Shown here piece after piece: positions 59,240 through 64,000 of a stretch of 64,000 bases of DNA (the stretch's first letter is position 1; the number at the start of each line of letters is the position of its first letter). Source of the DNA: Hypericum androsaemum (Eukaryota; Streptophyta; Magnoliopsida; Malpighiales; Hypericaceae); assembly GCA_963995505.1 (NCBI GenBank), contig OZ023192.1, positions 154,001 to 218,000 of the forward strand, in the 5' to 3' direction. The position numbers and the translations under genes were made by a program. The notes beneath the pieces are model-generated. The model made no database searches and was not told the origin of the DNA. It worked only from the letters and a program-made list of their open reading frames with translations.

Positions 59240-59740
59240 ATTTAAATTGATGTAGTGATCCTCAGTGAGAATTTCGCGAGTAAGAGAGTATTCATCCATA
59301 GAATACCATTAAAACTACCAGAGAATTTTGAGATGCCATATAAGATGATACGCAAGCAGTTTTCGATACATAAGTGTTTGGCACTCATGATCAACAAAGC
59401 ACAAGGACAAACAATTGAAAATACTGGCATTTATCTGTCTGAGCATGTCTTTAGTTATGGGTAGTTGTACGTTTCCCTTTCAAAAGGTGTTTCAAGTAAG
59501 AACACTAAGGTGTTAGTCAAGAGAGGTGATGTGGCTAATAAAGTTTAAACATTTACAAAAAATGTTGTGTACAAAGAAGTTCTTCTGGCGTCTTAGGTAA
59601 ATCGAAAAAGAAAATAGTGTAATTAAATATGTAAGAAAGCATCTTATTCATGTACAACATAAAAAAGAAAATTAATGAACGATATATTTTGCGGGTTTTG
59701 AAACAGAACGGCACTCGCATCGCGCGTGCGTCTTTGCTAG
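59240..59740 (+). mobile_element. Helitron 3' fragment with helicase remnant
   Basis: 59255-59590 encodes the tail of a Helitron RepHel/PIF1-type helicase: RIPLKLPENFEMPYK, KCLALMINKAQGQTI, GIYLSEHVFSYG, then after an in-frame TAG LYVSLSKGVSSKNTKVLVKRGDV. Further stops follow. At 59719-59740 a short palindromic GCATCGCGCGTGC stretch precedes CTAG, followed by T, the typical Helitron 3' end. The 5' TC terminus was not found. Confidence 0.85.
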
Positions 59741-60318
59741 TAATATATAATTGGAACTATATAATTGTGCACAATACACATGGTCAAAGTTTGAAGTGCA
59801 TTTTTTTTTCATTTTGTATACAAATGTAATACATTTTAGAACCAAGTATCTACCTTAAACTCTAAATCTAGAAGATGACAGACCAGCCCTCCCTTAGCTA
59901 TAAAGTTTGTTAGGCAGCTGCTTTTTTGAATCGGTGAATTTTATTGTTTTTATAAATATTTATACAATGCATATAATTGGAGTGTATAAATATTTCATAC
60001 TAATAGTACAAGGTTGTAATCACAAGCCTCGTTAAAACACATCAGTGATAAAAACCGTTGTAAGGAAAAGAGAGATATACATACATACTGTAAATCCCAA
60101 TAGCACAGCCACAATACCAAAGAATCTAACTTGTAAAAAGAAAGGTTGGTGACTGTCTAACAAAAACTAACTCTTCTTCTCCTCCTCTTGGGAACGTTTG
60201 GTAATTGGTACCTGATCTACCGGTCAAACTGCACCTGGCTGGCCCTTTGCATTCAGAATTGGGAAATATATAGATACTTGAGAGGGAGGCGTCTAAATGT
60301 TCCACTTTCCGATACAAA
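59741..60318. other. Spacer
   Basis: AT-rich; no gene is supported. Confidence 0.5.
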
Positions 60319-60328
60319 TTTATAAAAA
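60319..60328 (+). promoter_or_regulatory. Possible TATA box
   Basis: TTTATAAAAA followed by a CT-rich leader-like stretch, ~160 bp before the putative first exon at 60481. Confidence 0.35.
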
Positions 60329-60480
60329 GCTCTCTTTTTCTCTTTGCTTTTCCCCCACAAAATCTATGGCGTGGTTCTTTCTATTTTGCAATTTCCAAAG
60401 TCATATAATTACATAATTCTTCTCTTCCTTGCGACCCCATTTCCATGCATCCTCAACATGGACCCCAAATACATGGGAAA

Positions 60481-60580
60481 ATGGTGACAGACACACACAC
60501 ACACTCGTCGTCGGAGGTGGAGGAGGAGCTTGTCCCATTGGAACGCTGCCGTTTTGGCTCTTTGCATCTTCGTCGGCCAA
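60481..60580 (+). CDS. Possible first coding exon of an unidentified gene
   Basis: The ATG opens MVTDTHTHTRRRRWRR and continues through LSHWNAAVLALCIFVGQ to a strong donor CAA|GTAAGT. A basic stretch followed by a hydrophobic one could be a membrane anchor or targeting region. A short upstream frame (60458-60487, nine codons) overlaps this ATG. No following exon was recognised up to 64000, so the gene would need a first intron over 3.4 kb, or the exon is a relic. The family was not recognised. Confidence 0.25.
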
Positions 60581-62112
60581 GTAAGTAATTATTTAAGTCG
60601 CACTTATAAAAAAAAGTAATTAAATAAGTCATTATACACTTGCTTCATTAAGATATATATGATTGCATTCTGTTAATTCTTTTGGCTAATTAATTGCTTG
60701 GTGGTACGTACTACGTTGATGGTGTAATGCCGCTTTGATTCTGTCCCCGTGGTTTTGTTGGCTTTATTTCTTTTTTGTTTAAATGCATGCTTGTTTGTTC
60801 TTGAAATTCTCATTATAATTATGAGTATATATAAGAGCTTTTTATTTTAAGAACGAACATATTTACATATATAGGAGCTGAGAACTATATTTTGGTCGTT
60901 TATTTCTTTGGGAAAAAGGAAACTTTACTTTAGACGTCGGCTAAAAACTAGTTTGGGTTTGTTTATAATGAATTTTATTTTTACAATTGTGGTTTAGAGT
61001 ACATGGTTTGGGAATCCGGGTGCTGTAGGTTTTGACTGGGGTTATATGTAGAAAATAGTTATTTTAAGTATGCCTAACGGGTTATTAAAGGGTGTGGCTA
61101 AATTAGAGGATTTGACATTAGGAGTTGTATGATCATGACAAGTATTGAGTATATAAATGTTACTTTTTTTAAGGGAAGTATATAAATGTTACTCAGTAGG
61201 TCAAAACATCATTGTGATTGGAAACGTGACAACGTAAAAAATTTATTCCAGAACTTTGTGTAAGAACTTAAATTAATATGTTATGATATCATGTTAACTT
61301 TGTGTAAGAACTTAAATTAATATGTTATGATATCATGTTAAAATTTTCATATTCAATATAAATTTTAACACAACGTGTTAATGAATTTTCTATACAAGCA
61401 CATCACTTTTGTACTTAAAATATAGTATGAACATTTACTCGATCCGAATCTGAATACCAAAAAATATATGTTACTTGTAGCTTGAGTACTCCTTGAAAAA
61501 TAAAATTTGAAATTAACTAATATATATATATATATATATTTTTTGGGAATTAGTTGGAATGTGTTCTTATCTATTAATAGATTTTTGGTTTACGTGACCT
61601 ATTTAATCAAATGCTTGTCAAAAAGCATTTGGATCCCGGCAGTCTGGGGGGACCACCACGCTCCTCTCTTTTCAAAAATCCATACATCTCTTATCAGTGT
61701 ATGGTCAGCTATCTCTCGAGCACAGGATTAGGTTCGGCCTCAATAAAAAAAGGGACTAGATCGAAACTTTAAAATGTTAAAAAAAAGGAGAGATCAAATG
61801 TCTCATTCAGTAAAGATTTATGTGTATATATATGGTCATATACACAACGGACATTCTTTGGCTTGTACGGACTTAGCACAGATCAACTAACGGCAAATCA
61901 TTTACCTGACAAGTCAAATTAGGCCAAGCCAATTGACCGTTCGATCTTGGGAGTCAGTTTTCAAAAATACATATAGGACATTATATTTACAGATATTTTA
62001 GGTTGAACAATGTACGTTTGGCATATTTTGGGTGAATATAGTTGGGGGGTCAACCGTCAACAAATTATTATATAGTTTGGGGAATATTAATTATTAATGT
62101 ATCGTTGTTGGT

Positions 62113-62115
<3 letters not shown>

Positions 62116-62184
<69 letters not shown>
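62116..62184. repeat. (TA)n microsatellite, ~69 bp
   Basis: Uninterrupted TA repeat. Confidence 0.95.
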
Positions 62185-62188
<4 letters not shown>

Positions 62189-62762
62189 TCCAAGTCAGCG
62201 TTCCACTTCCAACTACCAATCTTGATGCAGAGAAAGGACCGGTAGATACATAAGTCGTCTTATTGGGTACTAAGGTCAACGTTGTCTATTTATTAATTAT
62301 GTGTATATTATAATTTATTACACAGTTTGTTTTGAAAGACAGTTACTGACCCTGCCTTTGCATGTGATTTTATTGACGTGGTCAGACTGAGAACCGTTGC
62401 AGTTTCTAACCATAGATTAATTATGGTGAAATGTTACTAAAAGTTGATAAAACATTTAAATCCGATACATATAAATATAAATAAGACCATAATAAGTAGA
62501 TAATATATCCATGTACCAATTATTTTTGATTAAAAAAATACGTTCCAGAAAACAAAGCAAGTGATGTTGACTTTTGTGGCTCCCCAATAAACACCGATGG
62601 TCCAAATTAATAGGTAGAAGGCCGCCTGGAAGGCCGTCTGTGGGCTTTGAGCCCAACGACCTTTATTTTAGAAGAGACAGTCAACTTATAAATCTCTTAT
62701 ACCACGTACGTACTACCTAAGATCTGTTCCCAGACAAGACCAGACCAGCTACTGTATATATA

Positions 62763-62787
62763 CCCCCCCCCCCCCCCCCCCCCCCCC
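62763..62787 (+). repeat. Poly-C tract (25 bp)
   Basis: Uninterrupted C run flanked by two copies of CTACTGTATATA. Confidence 0.92.
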
Positions 62788-63531
62788 AAAAAGCTACTGT
62801 ATATAGAAGGACAGCTCTCTCGGGCATATAAACCATTTTCGCACTCATTTTTTTACATGGAGAAGTACTCCCATTGGTAATATCTTGCTCATTTTTGTAG
62901 TATTTGGGGGGCGTCCTAGGTAGAGCTAACATAGATAACCACCTCTCATTATCTTCTTTGTGTAACCGGAATTCATCACAAGAGAATAAGAGCGCACAAA
63001 AAATAATGGACACAAGAGATTACGTGGTTCGGCTTAATGCCTACGTCTACGGAAAGAAATGAAAATTTTTATTGATAAGATCTGAGTTATAAAGTCATAC
63101 ATCAATTATGATAACATACATTTATATAGAGACAAACACTTGGAGAACAAAAAATCTTATCTAGGTCATCCTAGGAGTCCAAAATAAAAGTACAAGCAAA
63201 ACAGAAAATGGCTGTCAGCGCCACCTTGCGGGGACTAGGCCCAAAACCTGCACATTTTGTTTGCCTCTCCTAGTGAGTGCTAGGACACTAACGATCGCTA
63301 AGTCCACCTGAATTCGAGTCATTCCCAACAACCTCTTGGAACCTACAGTCGTGTAACCTCTTGTTATTTCATCTTATCCTATCATGTAAACTACTAATGT
63401 AGAACTCTTCGTACAAATACGAGGTTGCACCGTACAGCTGTAAAATTCGTTGGAAAAAACCTTGCTATTAGCTCCACTAGCCTCCTTTCATAATTTATTC
63501 TCTCTTTGACATCGTATCACAATTTATCCTC

Positions 63532-63577
63532 CACACGCACACGCACACGCACACGCACACGCACACGCACACGCACA
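63532..63577 (+). repeat. (CACACG)n hexamer repeat
   Basis: About seven tandem hexamers. Confidence 0.93.
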
Positions 63578-64000
63578 AACACAAATATATGGATGTATAT
63601 ACGCCTCTATACATATGAACTAATGCATATTTTGTTCTCCACATTATGATACGGGGTTAGTGATAAAGAGTGAGGTAAAAATTGGGATAACGCATTCTCC
63701 TATGCATATTATTATGGTCTTGGGCGAGAGTGTGATATTGGTGAATCTCTAGTATTTAGAGTCGAGTCCTTTTTAGGGATCGTTATCTCAACGATAATCC
63801 TCAGCACATGAGGATTTAATTCAAGAAACTTTCCACTTGCATGAGAGTTAAATGATAAATTATCAAACCAGTTGATGTATTTTACCTCGCAAATCCTCCT
63901 GCATGGGTAAAATGTAAGTGATTGATCGACATTGTTTGTGGTTCAATATTAATATTCAGCTGAAACGCCATTCGAATTTATGTTAATGGATGTTGTATAT

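Larger units (their letters stand above)
60581..64000. other. AT-rich non-coding tract
   Basis: No exon is supported. Contains a direct repeat of CTTTGTGTAAGAACTTAAAT at ~61253 and ~61296, the (TA)n, poly-C and (CACACG)n tracts, and a stretch near 63010-63060 (ACGTGGTTCGGC...GCCTACGTC) of a kind often seen in decayed plant retroelements. Confidence 0.5.

Noticed and set aside
63000..63120. Sequence resembling decayed plant retroelement ends (ACGTGGTTCGGC...)
   Set aside because: No paired LTR, primer-binding site or flanking duplication found in the window.

Overview
The window is nuclear DNA of a flowering plant, most likely a eudicot. The genes have many short GT-AG introns, AT-rich spacers separate them, and every recognisable host protein is a plant family member (phytocalpain DEK1, Mediator MED13, an AG-peptide pair, a plant DTC carrier, a plant alpha-tubulin). 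The species cannot be named from the sequence. Exon limits below were read by eye from splice sites, reading frame and family similarity.

Layout. 1-7720 (+) is the 3' two-thirds of DEK1, with an intact TRIM retroelement in one intron. 8414-18193 is a 9.8 kb Mutator-like element (MULE) with ~120 bp terminal inverted repeats. It carries a plant mobile domain gene (+), a gene for a protein with two HROB-like OB-fold modules (-), and a decayed MURA-type transposase (-). 18695-20002 (-) is a DUF1639 gene. 22900-26830 holds a tandem duplication of an arabinogalactan-peptide gene. 27772-38572 (-) is MED13 in 22 exons. 39255-40337 is a non-autonomous DNA element built on a ~166 bp tandem array. 41432-44044 (-) is the mitochondrial dicarboxylate/tricarboxylate carrier. 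45506-46841 is a Pack-MULE-like element that captured part of an F-box/kelch gene. 47487-47842 is a MITE. 49412-51840 (+) is an alpha-tubulin gene, convergent with a plastid-targeted alpha/beta hydrolase gene (52702-54796, -). 55898-57385 is a non-autonomous hAT element. 58584-59214 (-) is a broken ATL-type RING-H2 gene directly beside a Helitron helicase remnant and 3' end (to 59740). 60481-60580 may be a first exon. The rest is AT-rich spacer with microsatellites.

The host genes are unrelated housekeeping and developmental genes and form no pathway. The mobile DNA is the distinctive part: six DNA transposons or their remnants and one TRIM, several with readable target-site duplications. The strongest candidate for something undescribed is the MULE. 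Its transposase is disabled by two in-frame TGA codons and a frameshift, yet the 381-residue double OB-fold protein keeps an open frame across nine exons. Its modules resemble HROB, a homologous-recombination factor, which suggests capture and internal duplication of a repair-protein domain by a transposon.
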